From: an uncultured Clostridia bacterium
GTDB lineage: Bacteria > Bacillota > Clostridia > Christensenellales > UBA1242
Direction of reading: 5' to 3'
Length of the DNA stretch: 7,229 nt
Assembly: GCA_947625955.1 (NCBI GenBank)
Contig: CANQQH010000058.1
Span: forward strand, 1 to 7,229
Shown here: piece by piece, positions 1 to 5,751 of the stretch
How the letters are laid out: every line of letters begins with the position of its first letter
Position numbering within the stretch: position 1 is the first letter of the stretch
The notes under the pieces: generated by a model
Seen by the model: only the letters and a program-made list of their open reading frames with translations
The model's database searches: none
Told to the model about the DNA's origin: nothing
Program-made: the position numbers and the translations under genes

Positions 1-1375
1 TGGTGATGTTTCAATCACGGTCTGCCCACCATTTGAGATTTTCCCAGACTCTAACTCACACACAGATATCGAAGCTTGCGAAAGTATCATCCACGCAAGA
101 GCCTTTCCAGCCCACAAAATTGAAGAGCAGTGGGGCGTTCACCTCGAAGGAAAAGACATCGACACCTTCTCGCTTTCAAACACTCTCATGCGTGGAGGCA
201 TCACGGGAATGAGCAACGTCACCAAACTTGCGCACTCGATAAACCACGACCATGTTCTTGTTATTGAAAAATATCAAAAGCCGTGCGACAAATACCCAAA
301 CGGAAAACTCACAATTGTTGCTGGCGACAAGCTTCTTTTCGATGGCGACATGCCGTTCGTCCTTGGCGACAATTCGTCGCGCGCGTATCCATTTATCAAA
401 CAAGTCTCAGCTGCACAAATCGGTTCATTCTGGGGAGTCAGCGTGATTGAAAGATGTATTCCAATTCAGCGAGCATATAATGCGATAAAAAACAAAAAAC
501 ATGAGTTCATGGCAAGGCTTTCGGCGGGCGTCTTAGCTGTTGAAGATGGCTCAGTTGATATCGACAATATTGAAGAAGAGGGGCTTGCTCCTGGGAAAAT
601 CCTAGTTTATCGAAATGGCAGCACACCTCCAAGATTCATTGACCCTGGCTCGGTTCCATACGAGTTTGACAATGAAGAAAATCGCCTGCTCAATGAGTTT
701 ATAACAGTCAGCGGCGTGAGCGAACTCATGCGCGATAGCACGGTGCCTTCTTCGGTTGCAAGTGGAACAGCACTTAGCCTCCTCATTGAACAAGACGAAA
801 CAAGAATGTCTGTGACTGCCGAGTTTATTCGCAGCTGCGTCAAGAAAATTGCAAAGTTTATCATCAGGCTCTACAAGCAGTTTGCCTCATCAAAACGCCT
901 GACAAGAACATCTAACGAAAACGGCGATATTGAACTCTATTATTGGACAAACAAAGACCTCACGAGCGACGATGTTGTGCTCGACACTATCAATGAACTC
1001 ACCGAAACTCCTGCACAAAGGCGAAATATGCTGCTTGACCTATATCGAAATGGGCTACTAAACGATGAGAACGGCAAGCTTTCAAACCGCAATCGTGCAA
1101 AACTTATCGACGCGCTTGGACTTGGGCAATGGGAAGACTCAGCCGACATAAGTCAACTTCACATCAAAAAAGCAATCAAAGAAAATCTTGAACTTGAAGA
1201 ACTCAACCCTCTTGAAATTGATGATCATCAAATTCATATTGAGGAGCATACAAAATTCGTTCTTTCAGAAGAGAGCAAGAAATTCTCAAAGGAACATATC
1301 AAGAAAATCATTGAGCACATTGTGCTTCACAAAACAATGCTCATCACAAATCAAGAAAACATAAAAGGGGAATAG
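1..1375 (+). CDS. Phage portal protein, 5'-truncated by the window edge
   Basis: The portal forms the dodecameric ring at one capsid vertex through which DNA is packaged and to which the tail attaches. The frame is open from base 2 with no start needed inside the window, giving 457 residues; the first ATG in frame (188) is internal, because the residues before it (starting GDVSITVCPPFEIFPD) already read as portal sequence. Recognisable parts, numbered from base 2: the CPPFEIFPD segment at 8-16; a helical QRAYNAIKNKKHEF stretch near 156-169; the SGVSELMRDSTVPSSVASG region near 237-255 followed by a long amphipathic helix; and a C-terminal DDHQIHIEEH segment near 407-416 before a Lys-rich helical tail. 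These match my memory of P22-like/Bacillota prophage portals. It ends in TAG one base before the scaffold gene. The terminase would be expected upstream. Family assignment is strong; the exact subfamily is not settled. Confidence 0.9.
   Translation, partial: GDVSITVCPPFEIFPDSNSHTDIEACESIIHARAFPAHKIEEQWGVHLEGKDIDTFSLSNTLMRGGITGMSNVTKLAHSINHDHVLVIEKYQKPCDKYPNGKLTIVAGDKLLFDGDMPFVLGDNSSRAYPFIKQVSAAQIGSFWGVSVIERCIPIQRAYNAIKNKKHEFMARLSAGVLAVEDGSVDIDNIEEEGLAPGKILVYRNGSTPPRFIDPGSVPYEFDNEENRLLNEFITVSGVSELMRDSTVPSSVASGTALSLLIEQDETRMSVTAEFIRSCVKKIAKFIIRLYKQFASSKRLTRTSNENGDIELYYWTNKDLTSDDVVLDTINELTETPAQRRNMLLDLYRNGLLNDENGKLSNRNRAKLIDALGLGQWEDSADISQLHIKKAIKENLELEELNPLEIDDHQIHIEEHTKFVLSEESKKFSKEHIKKIIEHIVLHKTMLITNQENIKGE
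1364..1371 (+). promoter_or_regulatory. Shine-Dalgarno site for the scaffold gene
   Basis: AAAGGGGA lies inside the last codons of the portal gene, five bases before the ATG at 1377. It supports that start and translation coupled to the end of the portal gene. Confidence 0.7.
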
Positions 1376-1376
1376 T

Positions 1377-2075
1377 ATGGAAGAAAACAAATCGGTGGAA
1401 CAACCTGTAAACTCGGCTCCAAATGTTAACGAACAAATCGAAAATGAGAATGTGGAAAAAGATGTTTCAGGCTCCACTTTTGGAAAATTTAACGATGCAA
1501 CAAGTTTACTTTGTGCCTATAACAATCTTGAAAAAGAATTCACACGCAAAAGTCAAAAACTTGCCGAGCTTAGCAAACAACTCGAAGAACAAAAAACGCA
1601 AAATGTTCAAAATGAAGTTGAAAAACAGGTTCAAAACAACCCAAACAGCTCAGTAAACACCAATTTTGATATGAAGCCCCAATATCAAAATATTTCGTGG
1701 CACAACTCAGTTTCCCAGTTTTTTTCAAGGCATCCGGATGCAAAAGAGTTTTCCAAATCAATTGCAGACCTTCTCATTTCCGACAAGCAATTAGCAACTT
1801 CGAAGGATTGCTTGGAATATGCCTATCACATTGCAAAATCCCGCGAAACAAAACCTGCAAACTTAAATGATCCAAACTATATCGCATCTTTGGCTGAAAA
1901 CGAGAATATCAAAAACAAGGTCATAAATGACTATCTCGCAAAGCTAAAAGACAGCAAATCAAATCTTAGGCTTATTTCGGGAGAGGCATCAGCCGTGTCT
2001 GTGACTCCAACCCAAAGTAGGCCAAAGAACCTCAAAGACGCTTCGATAATGCTCAAACGTCTTTTACAAATGTAA
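1377..2075 (+). CDS. Putative capsid scaffolding protein
   Basis: This 232-residue protein is charged, Gln/Asn-rich and very probably the internal scaffold that guides coat assembly and is absent from the mature head. Evidence is position (between portal and coat) and architecture: an acidic, low-complexity N-terminus (1-35); a GKFNDATSLLCAYNNLEKEF segment (36-55), which I recall from Bacillota phage scaffold-like proteins, running into a predicted coiled coil to about residue 85; an Asn/Gln-rich linker (86-105); a helical region with FFSRHPDAKEF (115-125); and a short basic C-terminal segment with PKNLKDASIMLKRLL (216-230). A basic helical C-terminus is the coat-binding part in P22 scaffold; applying that here is inference. 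No protease motif (Ser/His catalytic pattern) is apparent. The start has a good SD, and the stop overlaps the SD of the coat gene. Alternative: another internal head protein. Confidence 0.72.
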   Translation: MEENKSVEQPVNSAPNVNEQIENENVEKDVSGSTFGKFNDATSLLCAYNNLEKEFTRKSQKLAELSKQLEEQKTQNVQNEVEKQVQNNPNSSVNTNFDMKPQYQNISWHNSVSQFFSRHPDAKEFSKSIADLLISDKQLATSKDCLEYAYHIAKSRETKPANLNDPNYIASLAENENIKNKVINDYLAKLKDSKSNLRLISGEASAVSVTPTQSRPKNLKDASIMLKRLLQM

Positions 2076-2079
2076 GGAG
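2074..2079 (+). promoter_or_regulatory. Strong Shine-Dalgarno site for the major capsid gene
   Basis: AAGGAG followed by five A residues and then the ATG at 2085 is the closest match to the consensus in the window. It overlaps the TAA of the scaffold gene. This fits the high translation a coat protein needs. Confidence 0.8.
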
Positions 2080-2084
2080 AAAAA

Positions 2085-3275
2085 ATGGTAACACTAGAAT
2101 CAGCAAACAATGCACTCAAAGAGGTTTATCTTGGTGTTGTTAGTGAACAGCTCAACACTTCAATCAACCCTTTGCTTGCAAAAATTAACCAAACAACGTC
2201 GGATGTTTGGGGAAAAGAAATAAGAAAACTTGCACCATTTGGCATTAACGGTGGTATCGGCGCTGGCGACGAAGATGGCGCGCTCCCATCAGCTGCTGGC
2301 AACACCTATGCTCAATTCGTGCTCGACCTCAAAAACCTCTATGGTAAAATTGAGATTTCCGACAAAGCCATCCGCGCATCACAAAACTCAGCAGGCGCTT
2401 TTGTTAATCTTCTCAATGCCGAAATGGAAGGGCTTATCAAGGCAAGCAGCTTCAACTTTGGAAGAATGCTCTATGGCAACGGCACTGGCATTTTGGCAAA
2501 TATCGTTTCAAACGACACAAAAACTTTGACACTTGACTCAATTTATAATCTTGTTGAAGGAATGGTTGTTGATATTGTTGACACCGCCGACGGCACCGTT
2601 AAAGAATCGGGAATCCGCATCATGTCTATCAACCGCACTTCAAAGGTTGCAAACATCGACAAGCAATTGACCGGCTCAACCTACAACAAAGACGAAAAAA
2701 CCTATGCTATCTGCATTCAAGGTTCATGGGGAAAAGAACTCACAGGACTTGGCGCAATCTTCGCACCAACCGGAAAACTCTATGGTCTTGACAAGAGTGA
2801 ATATAGCTGGATGATTCCATATATCAACGACCTTTCAAAGGGCAGCGAACCAAAAGACATCACCGATGTTGAAATGCAAACCGCTATCGACGCGCTTGAA
2901 GACTACTCTGCAAGCACTGTCGACTTCATCGTTTGCTCAGCAGGTGTCAAGAGAAACTATCAAACCTATGTTTCAAGTTTCAGACGCAATCTTGATGTCC
3001 TTGACCTCGCTGGCGGCTACAAGGCTATTTCGTTCAATGGAATCCCACTTGTTTCAGACAGATTTGTTAAGCCAAACACAATGTATCTTCTCAACACAAA
3101 AGAGTTTGCGCTTCATCAACTTTGTGATTGGCAATGGCTCGAAGGTGAGGATGGCAGGGTTATCAAACAAACCCAAAACAAGCCAACCTACACAGCAACC
3201 CTCGTGAAATATGCAGATATCATCTGCAACCTTCCAAGCGGTCAAGCCATGATTGAAGGCATAAAAGAATCGTAA
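2085..3275 (+). CDS. Major capsid protein (HK97-fold type inferred)
   Basis: The main shell protein, 396 residues. Its N-terminal part (MVTLESANNALKEVYLG, then a long helix and WGKEIRKLAPFGINGGIGAG near 42-61) and the following LYGKIEISDKAIRAS segment (85-99) match my memory of coat proteins from Bacillota phages with this gene order. FGRMLYGNGTGILANI (near 125-140) resembles the backbone-helix-to-P-domain transition common in HK97-fold coats. The C-terminal part has a segment reading VDFIVCSAGVKRNYQTY (near 279-295) and FNGIPLVSDRF (near 312-322), the usual 'recover the residue, set the target' pattern of the A-domain. There is no obvious N-terminal delta domain and no adjacent protease, so a scaffold-dependent, cleavage-free assembly is plausible. 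It lies 9 bases after the scaffold gene. GC reaches about 52-55% in some 60-base blocks, clearly above the next gene. Confidence 0.87.
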   Translation: MVTLESANNALKEVYLGVVSEQLNTSINPLLAKINQTTSDVWGKEIRKLAPFGINGGIGAGDEDGALPSAAGNTYAQFVLDLKNLYGKIEISDKAIRASQNSAGAFVNLLNAEMEGLIKASSFNFGRMLYGNGTGILANIVSNDTKTLTLDSIYNLVEGMVVDIVDTADGTVKESGIRIMSINRTSKVANIDKQLTGSTYNKDEKTYAICIQGSWGKELTGLGAIFAPTGKLYGLDKSEYSWMIPYINDLSKGSEPKDITDVEMQTAIDALEDYSASTVDFIVCSAGVKRNYQTYVSSFRRNLDVLDLAGGYKAISFNGIPLVSDRFVKPNTMYLLNTKEFALHQLCDWQWLEGEDGRVIKQTQNKPTYTATLVKYADIICNLPSGQAMIEGIKES

Positions 3276-3312
3276 AATCATCAAAATGATGGCACAATTA
3301 AAGGGAAAAACT
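3276..3312 (+). other. Short intergenic gap after the coat gene
   Basis: These 37 bases are the largest gap between genes in the window. They hold ATCAT-CAAA-ATGAT (3277-3290), a 5-bp AT-rich inverted repeat that is too weak and lacks a T-tract to be called a terminator, followed by the SD of the next gene. Since coat mRNA often needs to be most abundant, a processing or attenuation point here is conceivable but not shown. Confidence 0.5.
3300..3306 (+). promoter_or_regulatory. Shine-Dalgarno site that decides the start at 3313
   Basis: AAAGGGA sits six bases upstream of the ATG at 3313. The earlier in-frame ATG at 3286 has only AT-rich sequence (no AGG or GGA core) before it, and would place this SD inside the coding region. 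The start at 3313 is therefore preferred. Confidence 0.7.
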
Positions 3313-3714
3313 ATGAAAAATGCGTTTTTTGAAGATTTGATATACATCAATGATGTGTGCTTTATCTCAAAAAAATTAAAAAACTTTAATAGAGATTTTA
3401 GGCTTTGTTATTCAAAAAAGCTTGAAAAGTATGTTGTTTTCAATGAAAAGGACAGGAAAATTGAAATAACATTCAATTCCTATCCAAACGGAGATATTCT
3501 TCAAAAGCTTATCTCAACAAGCTTTCAAAATCAAGAAAAACTTATTGAAATGATTGATGAAAACAATAAAAGAATATATAGCGAAAATGAGAATAACCAA
3601 CGCCTAAAATCCCAGTGCCAGCTTGAATCTGTTTTGAACTATCAAAACAGCAAGCCAAGTTTTTCATTGAGCCAACAACAAATAAAGAACATTATAGGGG
3701 AATACAATGACTAA
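3313..3714 (+). CDS. Small conserved head-module protein of unknown function
   Basis: A 133-residue, Lys/Asn/Gln-rich soluble protein without signal peptide or membrane segment. Its middle (KLKNFNRDFRLCYSKKLEKY at 21-40, then VVFNEKDRKIEITF at 41-54) followed by a helix with QNQEKLIEMIDENNKRI (72-88) fits a pattern I remember from unnamed small proteins coded just after the coat gene in Bacillota phages: a short beta part describing 'xxVVFNxxxxKxEI', then 'xxxKLIxxIxxxNxxI'. No function is established for it to my knowledge. A long helix with polar heptads (72-105) may form a coiled coil. Position suggests a head, decoration or assembly-factor role; this is inference. GC is only about 29% over 3361-3660 (86 of 300 bases, hand count), well below its neighbours. 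It overlaps the next gene by 8 bases. Confidence 0.75.
   Translation: MKNAFFEDLIYINDVCFISKKLKNFNRDFRLCYSKKLEKYVVFNEKDRKIEITFNSYPNGDILQKLISTSFQNQEKLIEMIDENNKRIYSENENNQRLKSQCQLESVLNYQNSKPSFSLSQQQIKNIIGEYND
3697..3701 (+). promoter_or_regulatory. Shine-Dalgarno site for the connector gene
   Basis: GGGGA lies five bases before the ATG at 3707, inside the end of the preceding gene. It resembles the GGGGAAT context before the scaffold gene. Confidence 0.6.
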
Positions 3715-4276
3715 GGACATTATTAAATTAACAGCCACTTTTCTTGGGCTTGACGATGTTGTCAACTACCTTGACGCTAGCGAACCAGAAAAGGATGAGA
3801 GCAATGAAAAAATCATCAATGAACTTATTGTTTATCTCAACTATGTTGTTAGGGAAGTCACGAAGGAATACTATCCACTTTCTAGGCAAGACAAAGTCAC
3901 TTCAAATGAGCAATGCCAAATTCCATATTCAAGTCTTGAAAAGAGCGCCGTTTCAATCAAAGATGTGAAGAACTCGCTTGGGCTCAGCGTTAAGTTTGAG
4001 CTCTATCCAGAGTACATTTCTGTTCAAAGTGCGCAGAAGGAGTATTTTGTTTCATATAACTATACGCCCGCCAGCGTTTCGAATATCGACGATGAACTAG
4101 TTTTGCCTCTTGGGCTAGACTACTTCGTTATCAGCTATGGAATTGCGAGCGAATATGCGCTTTCAAAACTGCTCTACGACGAGGCCGAGCTTTGGCAAAC
4201 CAAGTTTAGAAACTCACTTGAAAGAGTGAAAAGCAGAGTGGGTGAAAGGCGTTTTCAAGCGAGGAAACTCAAATGA
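3707..4276 (+). CDS. Head-tail connector / adaptor-like protein
   Basis: A 189-residue protein likely to bind under the portal ring after packaging and join it to the tail. Its plan suits an adaptor: a helical N-terminus (1-60) with LNYVVREVTKEYYPL (44-58); a short beta region including VKFELYPEYISVQS (95-108) and YFVSYNYTP (113-121); then a strongly helical C-terminus with DYFVISYGIASEYALSKLLY (138-157), DEAELWQTKF (158-167) and a basic tail RVGERRFQARKLK (177-189). The 'YGxASEYxxSxxxYxEAxxWxxxFxxxL' pattern is one I recall in Bacillota phage proteins following the coat gene. Position between head genes and the nozzle-like gene agrees. It could be equivalent to P22 gp4 or HK97 gp6; sequence alone does not decide. 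It overlaps the upstream gene by 8 bases and the downstream one by 4 (ATGA), implying translational coupling. Confidence 0.7.
   Translation: MTKDIIKLTATFLGLDDVVNYLDASEPEKDESNEKIINELIVYLNYVVREVTKEYYPLSRQDKVTSNEQCQIPYSSLEKSAVSIKDVKNSLGLSVKFELYPEYISVQSAQKEYFVSYNYTPASVSNIDDELVLPLGLDYFVISYGIASEYALSKLLYDEAELWQTKFRNSLERVKSRVGERRFQARKLK
4261..4267 (+). promoter_or_regulatory. Shine-Dalgarno site for the nozzle-like gene
   Basis: GAGGAAA lies just before the ATGA overlap where connector stop (TGA) and nozzle start (ATG, 4273) share bases. Confidence 0.6.
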
Positions 4277-5748
4277 AGATAAAATACCCTGGCTTTTCAA
4301 CTAACCAAATCAACATTGAGTCGTTCAGTGCTGGCATGAACACCAGCAAAGACGCCTCGCTCACAAACCTTAGCGAGGCAATCAGCGTTGAAAACTTTGC
4401 ATTTAATGACGGCGCACTCAAAAACGGAATCGGTTTTGAAGATTTGGTTGAGTCTCTTGGACAAAACACAGAGATTTTGAAGCGCGACCTTGAAATGATA
4501 AATGGTTTCGAACGCGTTTTTCATTTCTATAAATACAATCAAGAAACAAACAGCCGAGAAGACAAACTCTTGCTTCTTGGCAGCGACATGCAACTTTACT
4601 ACATCAATCTTTTCGACGAAAGCAAACAACTGAAAACGCTTCGCGGAATAACCTTCACATCTTTGCCATCAGCTGTTCGTTATCGACTCAATGGTGAGGA
4701 TGTTATTATTCTTTCGAGCGAAACTGACAACATGGTTGTTTGGGACGGAGTCAACGAGCCCTACATCGTTCTTGACGCACCTAAAATCTCGTCAATGACA
4801 ATTCACTATGAGAGGCTGTTCGCAACGGTTGACGGCGAGAAAAATGCAGTTTGGTTTTCAGACGACCTCGACCCAACCAATTGGAGTTTGAGTCTTGACG
4901 AGGCTGGCTTTATTGAACTTATTGATGAACGCGGCGCCCTTTTGAAAGTTGTGAGCTTTCTTGACTATGTTTATATTTTCCGTGAATATGGCATTTCAAG
5001 GCTGACTGCCTATGCCGACCAGCAAACTTTTGCGGTCAGCAACCTGTTCGTTTCAAGTGGAAAAATTTATTCAAACTCCGTGTGCGTTTGCGGAGACAGA
5101 ATATTATTCTTGGCAGAAGATGGGCTTTATAGTTTTGATGGCGTTAGCACTCACAAGATTCTCGAAAACATTTCGAACAACCTAACAAGAGATAATTCAT
5201 CCGCTTGTGCTTGCTACCATAATGGCTATTATCATCTTGCATGCAACTTTGCTTTCCATGATGAGAATGAAGAAAGCAGCGGACTCAACGCTGTTGTCAC
5301 TATTGAAATAGACGGCATGAAGCTTGCTAACATTTCACGCGGAGTGAAGATAAAATATCTTTGCACGATTGAAAATATTGGCGTTGTTGCTCTTGCTTTT
5401 GATGAAACAAAAAACGCATTTTTGCTAACGAAACTATGTAAAAACGCTTCATTTTTTGGCAAACCACTGGAAAAAGTTTGGATTTCGCCAACAACCAAGC
5501 TTGGCTTTGGGCAAACCAAAAAGACACTGAGAAAGATATATATTGAAACGACAGGTGAAGTCAGCCTGTTTGTTTATTGCGACGAAAAGCCAAAAGTTTT
5601 TTCTTTCAAAGGAAAGAATGCACCTCAGGCAAAAAGAGTGAATCTTCCGCTAAACAACTTTTCTTTTAGACTAGTTTCTCGCGACCAAACAACAAACATC
5701 AAAAATCTAGGCTTCGAATTTTTGAAAGCAAAGAAGTATGAGGAGTAG
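4273..5748 (+). CDS. Putative tail nozzle/hub protein, beta-propeller-like
   Basis: A 491-residue, beta-strand-rich protein probably forming the tail hub or nozzle below the connector and helping retain packaged DNA. The N-terminus (ESFSAGMNTSKDAS, 16-29, then NFAFNDGALKNGIGF, 41-55) is the 'GGxN, xNxxxxxGxLxxRxGF' opening seen in many propeller-like phage tail proteins. The core carries propeller-type strands: NMVVWDGVNEPYI (153-165), WFSDDLDPTNWSLSLDEAGF (194-213), then LDYVYIFREYGISRL (230-244) and GDRILFLAEDGLYSFDG (274-290). 'SxxxDPxNW' followed by 'YIFxExGIxxL' also appears in P22 gp10-like and T7 gp12-like nozzles as I recall them. The last 75 residues or so, from LRKIYIE (419-425), form a separate small beta domain. 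No enzyme motif is visible. Starts by ATGA overlap with the connector; TAG stop three bases before the next gene. Alternative: a tail fibre-anchoring baseplate protein. Confidence 0.66.
   Translation: MKIKYPGFSTNQINIESFSAGMNTSKDASLTNLSEAISVENFAFNDGALKNGIGFEDLVESLGQNTEILKRDLEMINGFERVFHFYKYNQETNSREDKLLLLGSDMQLYYINLFDESKQLKTLRGITFTSLPSAVRYRLNGEDVIILSSETDNMVVWDGVNEPYIVLDAPKISSMTIHYERLFATVDGEKNAVWFSDDLDPTNWSLSLDEAGFIELIDERGALLKVVSFLDYVYIFREYGISRLTAYADQQTFAVSNLFVSSGKIYSNSVCVCGDRILFLAEDGLYSFDGVSTHKILENISNNLTRDNSSACACYHNGYYHLACNFAFHDENEESSGLNAVVTIEIDGMKLANISRGVKIKYLCTIENIGVVALAFDETKNAFLLTKLCKNASFFGKPLEKVWISPTTKLGFGQTKKTLRKIYIETTGEVSLFVYCDEKPKVFSFKGKNAPQAKRVNLPLNNFSFRLVSRDQTTNIKNLGFEFLKAKKYEE
5740..5745 (+). 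promoter_or_regulatory. Shine-Dalgarno site for the tail-appendage gene
   Basis: GAGGAG sits six bases before the ATG at 5752, within the last codons of the nozzle-like gene. It fixes the start of the next gene, which has no competing in-frame start nearby. Confidence 0.75.
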
Positions 5749-5751
5749 CCT

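Noticed and set aside
188..190. ATG at 188 as the start of the portal gene
   Set aside because: The same frame is open upstream to the window edge, and its translation (CPPFEIFPD and what follows) reads as genuine portal sequence; there is no SD before 188.
1719..1725. Run of seven T residues in the scaffold gene as a frameshift site
   Set aside because: The original frame continues to a sensible end and the shifted frames give no meaningful extension; no stimulatory structure was seen.
2230..2529. 99-codon + strand open frame inside the coat gene
   Set aside because: It is an alternative frame of the coat gene with no SD and an unstructured composition.
3277..3290. ATCAT/ATGAT inverted repeat after the coat gene as a terminator
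   Set aside because: The stem is only 5 bp, AT-rich and has no following T-tract; such a repeat is expected by chance.
3286..3312. Earlier in-frame ATG for the small head-module gene
   Set aside because: No Shine-Dalgarno core precedes it, whereas AAAGGGA is correctly spaced before the ATG at 3313.
3054..3350. 98-codon reverse-strand open frame across the coat gene end
   Set aside because: It runs across the coat gene and the next start on the opposite strand, without a plausible protein; treated as a shadow.
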